Source: an uncultured Klebsiella sp. (GTDB lineage Bacteria; Pseudomonadota; Gammaproteobacteria; Enterobacterales; Enterobacteriaceae). From it: 6,299 nt of DNA. The notes beneath the pieces were generated by a model. The model was not told the DNA's origin and did no database searches. It saw nothing but the letters and a program-made list of their open reading frames with translations. The position numbers and the translations under genes were made by a program. Positions within the stretch are counted from its first letter, which is position 1, and each line of letters opens with the position of its first letter. This document shows positions 5,514 to 6,299 of this stretch, in pieces. The DNA lies in assembly GCA_902490055.1 (NCBI GenBank), contig CABUCP010000204.1, positions 1 through 6,299 on the forward strand. The letters run 5' to 3'.

Positions 5514-6299
5514 TCAGAAGAAATATTTAAAGCGCACCCGCGCGCCGTAGCGTTGATCGGAGTTTCCACTCTTCTCCGCCGACGAATCCAGCCACGAGGC
5601 ATAAGCGCCGAGATAGATATTAAAGTTCGGCATATCCATGATGTCCGGCAGTTGCCAGGAGGTATGCAGGGTATGGATGTCGTAGCGTCCCGGCGCCAGG
5701 ATCGCGCAATCGCCGTCGCACTCGCCGCTAACCCCCGCCATATTAAACTGGTCGATATTGTTGTGCGCGTAGATATAGCCCAGCTCCACCCGGTGCCACA
5801 GGGCATTAATACCGGCGCTGAAATCTTTCTCGTCCGCCGCATCCAGATACGCGGTACTGAGGTTCACCACCGCGCCGTCTTGCGCATCGGTTTTGAGCGT
5901 ATTCCAGCTCATGGTCAGGCCATAGCCAGTGCGGCTGGACTGATCGACCCAGCGCCCGCTCTGGTTTTGATAGCCGTAGGCATTATTGACCAGATTGCTC
6001 TCAACCGCCGCCGCCACCGACCAGGCGCCGGATTGCCATGCCGCCACCGGGCGCACGTACACCACGTTTTTACGATTATCGAGCGCGTTACCGTGATAGT
6101 TTTGATCGACGAACAGCGAGCTGCCATCCTCCACCAGCGTGTTGAGCTCAAAGTACCAATTATCGATAGTTTTACTCAGTAAGAAGTTACCGCCGCTGCT
6201 GCTGCGCCCGCGTCCTTCTTTCATCATGTAAATATAACCATAGCCATCGCTATACAGATCGTTAGCGGTATTGCCGGAATACTCGATAAACGTATCCTG
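5514..6299 (-). CDS. Outer-membrane beta-barrel channel protein, partial (5' end outside window)
   Basis: The reading frame stays open from the stop (TGA, 5516-5514) to the right edge, giving 261 visible residues. The ATG at 6227 is internal, since [14 protein letters not shown] and later residues are coded before it; the signal peptide and true start lie beyond 6299. It has the look of an outer-membrane barrel: many short amphipathic strands rich in Tyr, Trp and Asn with no long hydrophobic segment, and a C-terminal strand [12 protein letters not shown] ending in Phe, the usual BAM-recognised signal. Size and pieces such as DTFIEY...DGYGYIY faintly recall the Tsx nucleoside-channel family, but I cannot assign the family or substrate. 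C194 and C198 of the visible part (CDGDC) sit in a probable loop and could form a disulfide. E. coli has araE next to ygeA instead. Barrel nature is likely; substrate unknown. Confidence 0.8.
   Translation of the reverse strand, partial: QDTFIEYSGNTANDLYSDGYGYIYMMKEGRGRSSSGGNFLLSKTIDNWYFELNTLVEDGSSLFVDQNYHGNALDNRKNVVYVRPVAAWQSGAWSVAAAVESNLVNNAYGYQNQSGRWVDQSSRTGYGLTMSWNTLKTDAQDGAVVNLSTAYLDAADEKDFSAGINALWHRVELGYIYAHNNIDQFNMAGVSGECDGDCAILAPGRYDIHTLHTSWQLPDIMDMPNFNIYLGAYASWLDSSAEKSGNSDQRYGARVRFKYFF
6131..6138 (-). other. Chi sequence (GCTGGTGG), minus strand
   Basis: CCACCAGC on the plus strand is an exact minus-strand Chi octamer within the barrel gene, opposite in orientation to the copy at 1849. 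It may be a chance occurrence in GC-rich coding sequence. Confidence 0.45.

Noticed and set aside
5434..5514. Longer ygeA start at 5514
   Set aside because: It adds 27 residues before the conserved MKTIGLLGG opening, whereas ATG 5433 has a strong AAAGGAG site.
5553..6182. Long plus-strand open frame (209 codons) opposite the barrel gene
   Set aside because: It is antisense to a well-supported gene, rich in Arg, His and Ile in the way complement frames are, and has no recognisable domain.
5514..6227. Barrel gene starting at ATG 6227
   Set aside because: The frame is open to the window edge with barrel-like sequence upstream, and no signal peptide follows this ATG, so it is internal.

Overview
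This looks like chromosomal DNA of a gamma-proteobacterium of the Enterobacterales, most likely Klebsiella, Raoultella, Enterobacter or a close relative. The proteins read as near-full-length homologues of Escherichia coli GalR, LysA, LysR and YgeA (from memory, not from an alignment). Codons favour G or C in third position. Gene order follows the E. coli galR / lysA / lysR / ygeA locus, with two differences: an extra LacI-family regulator sits between galR and lysA, and an outer-membrane beta-barrel gene follows ygeA where E. coli has araE.

Layout, left to right. Positions 1-243 are non-coding and hold the galR leader, with a strong GalR-type operator just before the start codon, a weaker Fur-like sequence and tentative promoter elements. 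galR (244-1260, +) is complete. A 166-bp gap with several small inverted repeats separates it from a second LacI/GalR-family repressor gene (1427-2437, +) of AscG-like type. lysA (2430-3692, -) converges on that gene and shares 8 bp with it. lysA and lysR (3828-4754, +) are divergent across a 135-bp control region with an imperfect 10-bp dyad. lysR converges on ygeA (4741-5433, -), overlapping by 14 bp. An 80-bp spacer with a perfect 8-bp inverted repeat lies between ygeA and the upstream, same-strand barrel gene (5514 to beyond 6299, -), which is cut by the window edge.

Function: GalR controls galactose uptake and use. LysA makes L-lysine from meso-diaminopimelate, and LysR is its divergent activator. 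YgeA is an aspartate/glutamate-superfamily racemase acting on amino acids. The AscG-like repressor and the outer-membrane channel are the accessory parts: the repressor's targets and the channel's substrate cannot be read from this window.

I see no mobile element, tRNA, rRNA, CRISPR array or new defence system here. The points of interest are regulatory and architectural: possible galR autoregulation, the added LacI-family gene, two tail-to-tail overlapping gene pairs with no room for terminators, and a hairpin beside the ygeA ribosome binding site.
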